From contig JAKAXN010000051.1 of assembly GCA_021816565.1 (NCBI GenBank), forward strand, positions 1 through 19,187: a stretch of DNA of 19,187 bases, in the 5' to 3' direction. How positions within the stretch are numbered: position 1 is the first letter of the stretch; the number at the start of each line of letters is the position of its first letter. The position numbers and the translations under genes are program-made. Positions 5,536 through 13,522 of the stretch are shown here, piece after piece. Under the pieces are notes generated by a model. The model had not been told where the DNA came from. It did no database searches and saw nothing but the letters and a program-made list of their open reading frames with translations. The stretch is from Actinomycetes bacterium. GTDB lineage: Bacteria > Actinomycetota > Acidimicrobiia > Acidimicrobiales > Palsa-688.

Positions 5536-6660
5536 ATGGCCGACACCGCACTCGCCCGCAGCTCCGCCAGCGTCGCCGAGCAGATCCTCGGCTGGGATCA
5601 CCTCGAGTGGTGGGTGGGCAACGCCCGGGCCGTGGCCGCGTGGCTGATGTCGGGGTTCGGCTTCGAGATGGTGGCCTACGCCGGTCCCGAGACGGGGATC
5701 CCGGACCGGGTGTCCTACGTCCTGGGCCAGGGGGACGTCCGCTTCGTGGTCACCGCCGGCCTGGACCCCGACGGGGAGATAGCCCGCCACGTCAGCCGCC
5801 ACGGTGACGGCGTCCGCCATCTGGCCTGGCGCGTCGGTGATGCTCTGGCAGCCACCGAGACGGCGGCGGCGAATGGGGCGGAGGTCGTGGCCGCCCCCGC
5901 CAGCGTCGCCGGGGACGCCGGTTCGGTCACGACCGCCGCCATCGCCACCTACGGCGAGACCCGCCACCTGTTCGTCGACCGCCACGACTGGCACGGCGGA
6001 TGGGGGCCGGGCTTCACCGGGGAGCGCCTCCTGCGGCCGCCGGCCGGAGCCGCAGTCGGCCTGGCTTCCATAGATCACGTGGTCGGCAACGTGGAGCAGG
6101 GGAGCCTCGACGATTGGGTGGCCTGGTACGGCGAGGTGCTGGGATTCCGCCAGATGCGCCATTTCGACGCCGATCAGATCTCCACCCGGTACTCGGCCCT
6201 GCGCTCGACCGTGGTGCACAACGGCGCCGGGGTGGTCATGCCGATCAACGAGCCGGCGCCCGGGCTCAGGAAGAGCCAGATCGAGGAGTACCTGGACGCC
6301 TACCGGGGACCGGGGGTGCAGCACATCGCCCTGGCCACCCCGGACATCATCGGATCGGTCGGATCCATGCACGGCCGGGGGGTGCGGTTCCTGGACATGC
6401 CCGACACCTACTACGAGGACGCCCGGGCCCGGGTGCGCGGGTTCGACCTTCCGTGGGAGGAGCTGCAACGGCTCGGCATCGAGGTGGATGTCGACTCCGG
6501 CGGGTACCTGCTGCAGGTGTTCACCGAGACGGTGACGGACCGGCCGACCCTGTTCGTGGAGATCATCCAGAGGGAGGGGGCCAACGGCTTCGGGGAGGGC
6601 AACTTCAAGGCCCTGTTCGAGGCCATCGAGCGCGAGCAGGCCCGCCGCGGCAACCTGTGA
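5536..6660 (+). CDS. hppD: 4-Hydroxyphenylpyruvate dioxygenase
   Basis: A 374-residue enzyme that turns 4-hydroxyphenylpyruvate into homogentisate with O2 at Fe(II). It has two vicinal-oxygen-chelate halves. The iron ligands are H181 (ASIDHVVGNV), H263 (GPGVQHIALAT) and E342 (LFVEIIQREG), spaced like those of the Streptomyces enzyme (H187, H270, E349). The C-terminal lid GFGEGNFKALFEAIEREQ is present, and so is the Asn/Pro-rich substrate region MPINEPAPG near 235. The frame opens at GTG 5527, but I prefer ATG 5536, three codons in, because AGGTG lies 6 nt before it and a promoter candidate would start transcription there. It is the first gene of a three-gene operon: fah starts 1 nt after its stop. 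A tyrosine aminotransferase supplying its substrate is not in the window. Confidence 0.97.
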   Translation: MADTALARSSASVAEQILGWDHLEWWVGNARAVAAWLMSGFGFEMVAYAGPETGIPDRVSYVLGQGDVRFVVTAGLDPDGEIARHVSRHGDGVRHLAWRVGDALAATETAAANGAEVVAAPASVAGDAGSVTTAAIATYGETRHLFVDRHDWHGGWGPGFTGERLLRPPAGAAVGLASIDHVVGNVEQGSLDDWVAWYGEVLGFRQMRHFDADQISTRYSALRSTVVHNGAGVVMPINEPAPGLRKSQIEEYLDAYRGPGVQHIALATPDIIGSVGSMHGRGVRFLDMPDTYYEDARARVRGFDLPWEELQRLGIEVDVDSGGYLLQVFTETVTDRPTLFVEIIQREGANGFGEGNFKALFEAIEREQARRGNL

Positions 6661-6661
6661 C

Positions 6662-7771
6662 ATGACCACGGGCGGATTCGGGGCGCAGAACCTGCCCTTA
6701 GGGGTGACAGCCGACGGCCACACGGTGGTGGCCTGGGGCGACGAGGTGGTGGACCTTTCGGTCCTGCCCGGCCTGGAGATCGACGCCGAGGTGTTCAGGG
6801 CCGGATCCCTGAACCCGTACATGCTGCTCGGCCCCGAGGCCTGGAAGGCCACCCGGGCCCGACTGGCGACCCTCCTGCCCGACGCCCCGGCCCGGGCCCG
6901 ACGGCCCCGGACGGGCGTGGAGATGATCCTGCCGTGGGAGGTCGGCGACTACGCCGACTTCTACGCGTCGCGCCAGCACGCCACCAACATGGGACGCTTG
7001 CTCCGTCCCGGGGAGGATCCCCTGCCCCCGGCGTGGCTGCACCTGCCGATCGGCTACCACGGCCGGAGCGGCTCGGTGATCGTGGGAGGCCAGCCGGTGC
7101 ACCGCCCGTCAGGCATGCTGGCGGCAGCCTCCGGTCCCACGTACGGGCCAACGGCCCGCCTGGACGTGGAAATGGAGCTCGGCTTCGTGGTCGGGGTTCC
7201 CCTGGCCCGGGGCCGCACCCTGACCGCCGCCGAAGCCGAGACGCACATCTTCGGCGTGGTCCTGGTCAACGACTGGAGTGCCCGGGACATCCAGGCGTTC
7301 GAGTACCGCCCGCTCGGGCCGTTCCTCGGCAAGTCCTTCGCCACCTCGGTCTCCCCCTGGGTGGTCCCCCTGGCCGCCCTGGAACCGTGGCGGGTGGACG
7401 GACCGCCCCAGGATCCCGCCCCGGCCCGGCACCTGAAGGCCTCCGAGCCGCGCAACGTCGAGGTGCAGCTCCGCCTCTCCCTCAACGGCCGTAGCGTGTC
7501 GGCCACCTCATCTGCCGACCTGTACTGGTCACCGGCCCAGCAGCTGGCCCACCTGACGGCCAACGGGGCCGGCCTGCGGGTCGGCGACCTCTTCGCCACC
7601 GGCACCATCTCCGGCGACGGGCCGGGGACGTCCGGTTCGCTCATGGAGCTGGGCGAGGGGTCGCTGTGGCTGGCCGACGGGGACGTGGTGACCATCGAGG
7701 GATGGTGCGGCGACCGGCACGGGGAGCAGTGGATCTCGTTCGGCGAGCTGACCGCGGAGGTACGACCGTGA
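6662..7771 (+). CDS. fahA: Fumarylacetoacetase
   Basis: A 369-residue enzyme that hydrolyses fumarylacetoacetate to fumarate and acetoacetate, the last step of tyrosine breakdown. The motifs are those of true fumarylacetoacetases rather than the wider FAH superfamily. The metal ligand D99 and catalytic H106 lie in DYADFYASRQHATNMG. E170 and E172 lie in LDVEMELGFVVG, and D204 in VNDWSARDIQ. K224 lies in PLGPFLGKSF. Compared with the mouse enzyme (D126, H133, E199, E201, D233) these are offset by 27-29 residues, so the N-terminal domain is shorter than in animals. The ATG is 1 nt after the hppD stop, and the stop overlaps the hmgA start by 4 nt, both signs of coupled translation. It acts in the cytoplasm. 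Confidence 0.96.
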   Translation: MTTGGFGAQNLPLGVTADGHTVVAWGDEVVDLSVLPGLEIDAEVFRAGSLNPYMLLGPEAWKATRARLATLLPDAPARARRPRTGVEMILPWEVGDYADFYASRQHATNMGRLLRPGEDPLPPAWLHLPIGYHGRSGSVIVGGQPVHRPSGMLAAASGPTYGPTARLDVEMELGFVVGVPLARGRTLTAAEAETHIFGVVLVNDWSARDIQAFEYRPLGPFLGKSFATSVSPWVVPLAALEPWRVDGPPQDPAPARHLKASEPRNVEVQLRLSLNGRSVSATSSADLYWSPAQQLAHLTANGAGLRVGDLFATGTISGDGPGTSGSLMELGEGSLWLADGDVVTIEGWCGDRHGEQWISFGELTAEVRP

Positions 7772-8937
7772 CGTTCTACGTGAAGTCGGGCGACGTCCCC
7801 CGCAAGCGCCACACATGGCACCGCGATGGCGAAGGGCGCCGCCTGGCCGAGGAGCTCATGGGCGAGGAGGGCTTCCGGGGGGAGTCCTCGCTGCTCTACC
7901 ACCGCCGCTCCCCCAGCGCTGTCACCGGGGTGGAGCCGGCCCTGGTGGAGCGGTCGCCGCTCGCTCCCAACGATCCCCTGCTGCCGTGGCACATCCGGGC
8001 GTCCGGGACGGGCGGACCAGCCGACATGGTCACCGGCCGGGAGGTCCTGCTCGGGAACAGCGACGTGACCATCTGCCGGGTCCGGGCCTCGCTCACCAGC
8101 GAGCTGTACCGCAACGCCGCAGGCGACGAACTGGTCTACATCCAGTCCGGCCGGGCGGTGCTCGAATCGGTGTTCGGTCCCCTGGCGGTCACCGCCGGCG
8201 ACTACGTCGCCGTCCCGGCATCCACCACCCACCGCTGGGTGGTGCAGGACGGGACCGCGGTGGAGGCGCTGGTCCTGGAAGCGGCCGGGCACGTATCGGT
8301 GCCGTCGCGTTACCTGACGGAGCGGGGCCAGATGCGCGAGGGCGCCCCTTTTTCCGAGAGGGACATCCGGGTACCGCAGGATCTGCTCGAAGGCGGCGAG
8401 GGACCGGTCCCGGTCCTGGTCCGCACCCGTCGCGGCTGGTCCCGCCACTGCCACGCCTCCCACCCCTTCGACGTGGTCGGCTGGGACGGCTACGTCTATC
8501 CCTACGCCCTGTCCATCCGCGACTTCGAGCCGATCACCGGGCGGATCCACCAGCCGCCGCCCGTGCACCAGACCTTCGCCGGGCCCGGCTTCGTGGTGTG
8601 CAGCTTCGTGCCGCGCCCCTACGACTTCGACCCCGACGCGGTCAAGGTCCCCTACCACCATGCCAACGTGGACTCCGACGAGGTGCTCTTCTACTCGGCC
8701 GGGGACTTCATGAGCAGGAAGGGCGCCGGGATCGGGGCCGGCTCGTTGACGCTGCACCCGGCCGGGTTCGTACACGGTCCGCAGCCGGGCAGCGTGGAGG
8801 CCTCGGTCGGGGCCGAGCGGACCGAGGAGACGGCGGTCATGGTCGACACCTTCTCCCCGCTCGACATCAGCGACGCAGCCCGCCGCTGCGCCGACCCGGA
8901 CTACCCCTGGAGCTGGTCCCGGCCGATCCAGGCCTAG
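7768..8937 (+). CDS. hmgA: Homogentisate 1,2-dioxygenase
   Basis: A 389-residue ring-opening dioxygenase, homogentisate to maleylacetoacetate, at Fe(II) in a cupin fold. Recognisable segments are DELVYIQSGRAVLESVFGPL, PFDVVGWDGYVYPYALSIRDFEP, GRIHQPPPVHQTF, VPYHHANVDSDEVLFYS (metal ligands among H297/H298 and E305), and HPAGFVHGPQPG with H336. It is shorter than the roughly 440-residue mammalian and Pseudomonas enzymes, as is usual for the actinobacterial form. The start is GTG at 7768, whose GTGA overlaps the fah stop; GGAGG lies 7 nt upstream. A longer open frame upstream lies inside fah and is not used. The operon order hppD-fah-hmgA lacks a maleylacetoacetate isomerase. The gene ends tail-to-tail with the GGDEF-EAL gene, sharing 4 nt, with no room for a terminator. 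Confidence 0.95.
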   Translation: MTFYVKSGDVPRKRHTWHRDGEGRRLAEELMGEEGFRGESSLLYHRRSPSAVTGVEPALVERSPLAPNDPLLPWHIRASGTGGPADMVTGREVLLGNSDVTICRVRASLTSELYRNAAGDELVYIQSGRAVLESVFGPLAVTAGDYVAVPASTTHRWVVQDGTAVEALVLEAAGHVSVPSRYLTERGQMREGAPFSERDIRVPQDLLEGGEGPVPVLVRTRRGWSRHCHASHPFDVVGWDGYVYPYALSIRDFEPITGRIHQPPPVHQTFAGPGFVVCSFVPRPYDFDPDAVKVPYHHANVDSDEVLFYSAGDFMSRKGAGIGAGSLTLHPAGFVHGPQPGSVEASVGAERTEETAVMVDTFSPLDISDAARRCADPDYPWSWSRPIQA

Positions 8938-11651
8938 ACGGCCCGGAGGCCGCCCCGGCGGATGGCGCCCGGGTGGGGCCGGAACTGCCGGTCGAGCAGC
9001 TGGTCGAACTCCTGGGCGGGCAGCGGCCGGGAGAACAGGTAGCCCTGCCCGACATGGCAGCCGAGCCGCTGCAGATTCTGCAGCTGCTCCTTGGTCTCGA
9101 CCCCCTCGGCCACGGAAGCTATCCCCATGGCGTCAGCCAGGTCGACCACCGCCTTGACGATGGCGGCGTCCACCGGATCGCTGGCCAGGTTGCTCACGAA
9201 CATCCGGTCCACCTTCACCTCGTGCACCGGGAAGTTCTTGAGATAGCCGAGCGACGAGTGCCCCGTCCCGAAGTCGTCGATGGCCAGGCGCACGCCCAAA
9301 CGGTTCAGCTTCTTCATGATCTCCGTGGCCCGCTCCACATCGTCCATGACCATGGTCTCGGTGATCTCGAACTTGAGCAGGTCCGAGGGCAGCCCGGCCC
9401 GGTCCAGGGCGGTGGCGACATCGGCCAGCAGGCTGCTCTGCTGGAACTGGCGGGGCGAAAGGTTCACCGAGATGGGCAGGTTGACCCCCAGCCGGCGCCG
9501 GACGGCCTGCACCTGACGGCAGGCCTCGTTCAGCACCATGTTCCCGAGGGGCAGGATCAGGCCGGTCTCCTCGGCCATCGGCACGAACCGGTCCGGCGCG
9601 ATCAGACCCTCAGTGGGATGGCGCCACCGGACCAGGGCCTCGGCCCCCACGATCTGCTCATCGGCCAGGGCCACCAGCGGCTGGTAGAACAGCTCCAACT
9701 CCCCACGGTCGATCCCCTTGCGCAGGGCCGCTTCCAGATCGATGCGCTCCGATGACCGCGTGCCCATCAGCCGCTTGTCGAACACCTCGTAGGTGCCGCC
9801 GCGGCCCTTCGCCGTGTACATGGCCACGTCGGCGTTGCGCAGGGCGTCGTCGGCGCTCTGGCCCGGCTCGGTCAGAGCGATGCCGACCGACAGGCTGGCC
9901 ACGATCTCGTAGCCGTCGGCCAGCACCAGCGGCTCCTCGGCGGCCGAGCAGATGCGCCTGGCCACCGCAGCCGCCGAGTCCAGCTCCCCTACCCCTTCCA
10001 CCAGGACCACGAACTCGTCGCCGCCGAAGCGGGCCACGAGGGCGTCGTCGCCCGCCGCCTGCTCGAGCCGGCTTCCGACCGCCACCAGCAGGGCGTCACC
10101 GGTGACATGGCCGAGGCTGTCATTGAGGGCCTTGAAGCGGTCCACGTCGACGAAGATCAGGGCGTGGGCCTGCCCGTCGGCCCCGGACCGCTCGAGGGCG
10201 GCCTCCAGGCGTTCGACCAGCAACCGGCGGTTGGCCAGCCCGGTCAGGCTGTCGTGGAGCGCCTGACGGGTCATGCTGGCCTCGAGCTTCTTGCGCTCGG
10301 TGATGTCCCGGAAGGCGATGACGGCACCGATGACCTCACCGTTCTGCCTCATGGCCGAGGCGGTGTAGGCGACCTGGCGCGGCTGGCCGTCGCGTCCCTC
10401 GAAGAGGGCCTCCTCCTCCTTGATCATCCCGCCGTCCGCCATGACCGCCCGAGCCGGGGCCAGCAGGAAGTCCGGGGCTCTGAGGGCGTCGCCGGGCAAC
10501 GAGTCGTTGACGCTCACGCTGCGGGCGGGCAGCTTGATCAGGTCGGCCGCCGCCGGGTTCACGAAGGTCAGGTTGCCGGCGCCGTCGACGGCGCACACCC
10601 CCTCGCCGATGTTGAGGGTGATCGAAGCCAGCCGGCCCCGCTCGTAGCGCACCTGCCGGTACAGCTCGGCGTTGGTCAGGGCCCCCTTGGCGATGGCGGC
10701 TATGGCCTCGAGAAGCATGCGGTCGGCCTCGTCGAAGGGCTCCTCCCGGCGCCGGCCCGACACCACCAGCCAGTGGTTGCGCCCGGCGATCTCGATGGGA
10801 GCCCCCACCCGCCCCGGCCCCGGCGGGGTCCGGGTGATCTCGGCCTCCGGGCAGCGCAGCTGGGTGCGGGCGGCCTGCAGCACGCTTCCCATGACGGTCT
10901 CCGGACGGAGCCGCCGGTTGGCGTCGAGGGTGACGTCGAACAGGCCCTGCATACGGGCCCGGTCGTGCTGCGCCTTGAACTGGGCCGTGACCAGGAGGCG
11001 GAGCAGGAGCAGGAGCGGCACGGCCAGCGCCAGGGACCAGCGCTCCACTCCGATGTCGAGCGCCAGGAGGGTGCCGACCAGGGCGCCAGCCCCCGACGAC
11101 GCCATCTGCGGAACCAGGTCATCCGACAGGCACTCCCGCCAGGTCGCTCCCATCGAGACGACAAGCGCCGAGACGAGAGTCGTCCCAACCACGAAGTAGG
11201 TCGCTGCGCCGACGGCCGCACCAGCAACCGCGGCGACAGTGAGATGCGGTCCCGGAGCGGCGAGGGACCGGCTGATCAGCACCGCCAGGGACACCGAGAG
11301 GACCACGATGCTGAGGTTGAACAGCGACTTGACGAGCGGTCGCCGGCGCACGATCTGAGCCACCAGGACGGCGATGGCGAATATCGCCATGGTCGCCGCC
11401 GCGGGGGTGAGAAGGAGCATCACGACGAGGAAGCCCTCGTCGAACTGCACCGCCTGAGAGTGGTCGCCCCGGTAAACCACCAGCGGCCGGCTCCAGACGA
11501 AGAGGCTGAGCACGCCCATCACAGATGCGACCAGCCAATCGCTGCCGTCCATCTGGATGGCATGGTGACCCGACAGCACCAAGCCGACGCCGAGCAGGCT
11601 GCAAACCGCGGTCCCCCCGATTATCCAACGGGTAGCCGCCGGCAGCCTCAC
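8934..11651 (-). CDS. Membrane GAF-PAS-GGDEF-EAL cyclic-di-GMP signalling protein
   Basis: A 905-residue protein. The N-terminal 225 residues hold about seven hydrophobic segments (roughly 10-28, 38-57, 73-100, 109-128, 134-167, 184-222), forming an integral-membrane sensor domain of unassigned type. A GAF-like region spans about 235-335 and a PAS domain about 340-455, ending FRDITERKKLE. GGDEF follows at 543-547 in ARFGGDEFVVLVEG, then EAL at 671-673 in GAEALVRWRHP. EAL catalytic features are intact: NLSPRQF, EITETMVMDD, IDDFGTGHSSLGYLKNFP, KVDRMFV, AEGVET. The RxxD product-inhibition site before GGDEF appears replaced (GDDA). Both synthesis and hydrolysis of cyclic di-GMP are therefore possible. 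The frame opens at TTG 11660, but GTG 11649-11651 has AGGAG 9 nt upstream, so I start there. Confidence 0.93.
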   Translation of the reverse strand: MRLPAATRWIIGGTAVCSLLGVGLVLSGHHAIQMDGSDWLVASVMGVLSLFVWSRPLVVYRGDHSQAVQFDEGFLVVMLLLTPAAATMAIFAIAVLVAQIVRRRPLVKSLFNLSIVVLSVSLAVLISRSLAAPGPHLTVAAVAGAAVGAATYFVVGTTLVSALVVSMGATWRECLSDDLVPQMASSGAGALVGTLLALDIGVERWSLALAVPLLLLLRLLVTAQFKAQHDRARMQGLFDVTLDANRRLRPETVMGSVLQAARTQLRCPEAEITRTPPGPGRVGAPIEIAGRNHWLVVSGRRREEPFDEADRMLLEAIAAIAKGALTNAELYRQVRYERGRLASITLNIGEGVCAVDGAGNLTFVNPAAADLIKLPARSVSVNDSLPGDALRAPDFLLAPARAVMADGGMIKEEEALFEGRDGQPRQVAYTASAMRQNGEVIGAVIAFRDITERKKLEASMTRQALHDSLTGLANRRLLVERLEAALERSGADGQAHALIFVDVDRFKALNDSLGHVTGDALLVAVGSRLEQAAGDDALVARFGGDEFVVLVEGVGELDSAAAVARRICSAAEEPLVLADGYEIVASLSVGIALTEPGQSADDALRNADVAMYTAKGRGGTYEVFDKRLMGTRSSERIDLEAALRKGIDRGELELFYQPLVALADEQIVGAEALVRWRHPTEGLIAPDRFVPMAEETGLILPLGNMVLNEACRQVQAVRRRLGVNLPISVNLSPRQFQQSSLLADVATALDRAGLPSDLLKFEITETMVMDDVERATEIMKKLNRLGVRLAIDDFGTGHSSLGYLKNFPVHEVKVDRMFVSNLASDPVDAAIVKAVVDLADAMGIASVAEGVETKEQLQNLQRLGCHVGQGYLFSRPLPAQEFDQLLDRQFRPHPGAIRRGGLRAV

Positions 11652-11683
11652 AAAGTCCAACTCCTACACCCCGGAGGCGGAAG

Positions 11684-13378
11684 TCAGTTCCACGCCGCAC
11701 CGTTCCACGCAGCACCGTTCCAGGCCGCACCATTCCAGGCGGCACCGTTCCAGGCGGCACCATTCCACGCCGCACCATTCCAGGCGGCACCGTTCCACGC
11801 CGCACCGTTCCACGCCGCACCGTTCCAGGCGGCACCGTTCCACGCCGCACCGTTCCAGGCGGCACCATTCCAGGCGGCACCATTCCACGCCGCACCGTTC
11901 CAGGCGGCACCATTCCACGCCGCACCGTTCCAGGCGGCACCGGTCCACAGGGACGGGTTCCAGGTGTCGGCCGGGCCCGACGGGGCCAGGGACACGGTCG
12001 TCCCGAAGGCGACCGGCCTCAGACCATGGGTGGACTGGGCCAGGTCCATCGGGCCGGAGGCTACGGCAGCAGCCACGTCGAGAGCCCCGTGACCGTCGAC
12101 GAAGGGATTGCCCACCGGACCGGGACGGGTGTTGGCGAGCAGGCGGGCCTTCACCTGATCCGGTGTCAGGTCCGGGTGCGCCGACAGCAGCAGGGCCACC
12201 GCCCCACTGGTGATGGCGGTGCTGAATGAGGTCCCCGATCCCACGAAGTTAGCGTCACCCACCCGGGCGGAGCCGTTTTGCTCGTAGACGGTCGACCCCG
12301 GGGCGGCCAGGCTGACCACCGACCGCCCCGAGGCGACCAGGTCAGGCTTGGCGAACCCGTCGGGGTTGGTGGGACCGACGCTGCTGAAGTCGGTCATCTC
12401 GTCGTCGGAGACGGTCCTGGTGGCCATGTCGTCGAGGGCGCCGACGGTAATGGCGAGCGGGTCGTCCCCGGGCGACATGATGGTGCCGTTGAACGGGCCG
12501 GCGTTGCCGGCCGAGGTGACCACCACGATCCCGGCCCGCCAGGCCGCGTTGACGGCCAGGTCGAGGGGGTTGCGCATCGCCGAGGTGACGGGCTGGAAGC
12601 CGAGCGACAGGTTGAGTACCCGGATGTGGTCAGCGGCGCGATGGGCGATGACCCAGTCCACGCCGGCGATGACCGTCGCCAGGTCCGTCTGCCCGCTCGG
12701 GCCGGCGACCTTGACGGAGATCAGGCCGGCACCGGGGGCCTCGCCGCTGTAGCGGCCAGCCGAGGAGGCTCCGTCACCGGCGATCAGCCCGGCCACGAAG
12801 GTCCCGTGCCCGTAGCTGTCGGTGAACGGTCGGCGGTCCCCGGTGAGGTCCACCCCGGCGACCAACCGGCCGGCGAAGTCCGGCAGGGCGTCGATTCCCG
12901 TGTCGATGACCGCAACGTTGATGCCCTGCCCGGTGTCTCCCGAGGAGACCAGGGAGGCCGCTCCGGTCTCCTGCCGGAACACATCGCTCGGCGTGTGGGG
13001 ACCGGTCGAAACGACCGTCGACTGCACGCTGACCGGGACGTCGGGGACCACAACGACGCTCTTGTCGGACTGAAGGGCGGCCAGGCGGCTGCCCGGTACC
13101 GTCGCCAGCACCCCGTCGATGGCGCTGTAGGACTGCTCCACCCGGCCCGCGGCACACCGCACGGCGTGGGCGGCGGCGTCCGCCGGACCGGTCCCGACCC
13201 CCGAGGCCGACACGATCACCCGGACCCCCGGCGAAGAGCCGGGCGGCGCGGACTGACCCGCGGCACACACCGACGCCGCCGCGGAGGTCGCCGCAGGCGC
13301 AGCGAAAGCGGCCGGCGCACCGGCCACCAGAGAGGCCAGAAGAGCACCCGCCGCCACCAGACGTGTCCCAGCCCGCAT
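11684..13378 (-). CDS. Secreted S8 (subtilisin-like) serine protease with Trp-repeat tail
   Basis: A 564-residue secreted protease. A signal peptide (residues 1-27, MRAGTRLVAAGALLASLVAG then APAAFA) is followed by an I9-type propeptide (about 50-118) and an S8 catalytic domain. The catalytic triad is D159 (VAVIDTGID), H191 (SYGHGTFVAG) and S384 (GSGTSFSTAI), with oxyanion N292 (TSAGNAG). A linker of about 40 residues leads to 17 copies of the pentapeptide AAWNG (residues 481-564); the protein ends AAWN. There is no membrane anchor or LPxTG signal. I recall other bacterial S8 proteases with W-rich pentapeptide tails, so the architecture is not unique, but their role is unknown to me. GAGGAG lies 9 nt before this ATG and 6 nt before an adjacent GTG (13381), so the start is uncertain by one codon. 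The last codon lies 32 nt upstream of the GGDEF-EAL gene, which may be co-transcribed. Confidence 0.93.
   Translation of the reverse strand: MRAGTRLVAAGALLASLVAGAPAAFAAPAATSAAASVCAAGQSAPPGSSPGVRVIVSASGVGTGPADAAAHAVRCAAGRVEQSYSAIDGVLATVPGSRLAALQSDKSVVVVPDVPVSVQSTVVSTGPHTPSDVFRQETGAASLVSSGDTGQGINVAVIDTGIDALPDFAGRLVAGVDLTGDRRPFTDSYGHGTFVAGLIAGDGASSAGRYSGEAPGAGLISVKVAGPSGQTDLATVIAGVDWVIAHRAADHIRVLNLSLGFQPVTSAMRNPLDLAVNAAWRAGIVVVTSAGNAGPFNGTIMSPGDDPLAITVGALDDMATRTVSDDEMTDFSSVGPTNPDGFAKPDLVASGRSVVSLAAPGSTVYEQNGSARVGDANFVGSGTSFSTAITSGAVALLLSAHPDLTPDQVKARLLANTRPGPVGNPFVDGHGALDVAAAVASGPMDLAQSTHGLRPVAFGTTVSLAPSGPADTWNPSLWTGAAWNGAAWNGAAWNGAAWNGAAWNGAAWNGAAWNGAAWNGAAWNGAAWNGAAWNGAAWNGAAWNGAAWNGAAWNGAAWNGAAWN
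11685..11940 (-). repeat. 17 tandem 15-bp units coding for AAWNG repeats
   Basis: Seventeen units of exactly 15 bp run without interruption to the protease stop codon. They come in a few forms that differ almost only at synonymous sites: Ala GCC or GCG before Trp, and Asn AAC or AAT. The protein sequence is constant while the DNA varies between units. This points to selection for the peptide, with copy number free to change by slippage or recombination. It is not a CRISPR array, since there are no spacers. Confidence 0.95.
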
Positions 13379-13403
13379 CACAGCATGCTCCTCAAGTCCG
13401 CCG

Positions 13404-13420
13404 ATGCACGAAATGTGCAT
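13404..13420. promoter_or_regulatory. Palindrome upstream of the protease gene
   Basis: ATGCAC-GAAAT-GTGCAT is a perfect 6-bp inverted repeat with a 5-nt centre, AT-rich compared with its surroundings. It lies 25 nt before the protease start codon and 10 nt before its ribosome binding site. It could be an operator or a small leader hairpin. No regulator is implied by the neighbours. Confidence 0.38.
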
Positions 13421-13522
13421 TCCTGTCCCCTTCCGCAGGTCACCCAGTGTGGTATCGGAGGACCGCCACGGGGCCTTTAGGGCCAGAGTCGACGAACCGG
13501 AGATCCGATGCAACCGGCAGGT

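Noticed and set aside
5482..6852. A 456-codon minus-strand frame
   Set aside because: Antisense to hppD and the start of fah, with no recognisable motif.
7054..8775. A 573-codon minus-strand frame
   Set aside because: Antisense to fah and hmgA, which are certain by their catalytic motifs. No ribosome binding site or family resemblance.
11685..11940. Possible CRISPR array from regular repeats
   Set aside because: The units are contiguous 15-mers without spacers, are in frame with a protease, and there are no cas genes.
10107..12092. A 661-codon plus-strand frame with PFHAAPFQAAP repeats
   Set aside because: It is antisense to the GGDEF-EAL and protease genes. The repeats are only the 15-bp protease repeats read on the other strand; a 15-bp period keeps every frame open.
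13379..13522. Riboswitch upstream of the protease (cyclic-di-GMP or cyclic-di-AMP type)
   Set aside because: I looked for the conserved cores of these classes and did not find them. Only the palindrome at 13404-13420 stands out.
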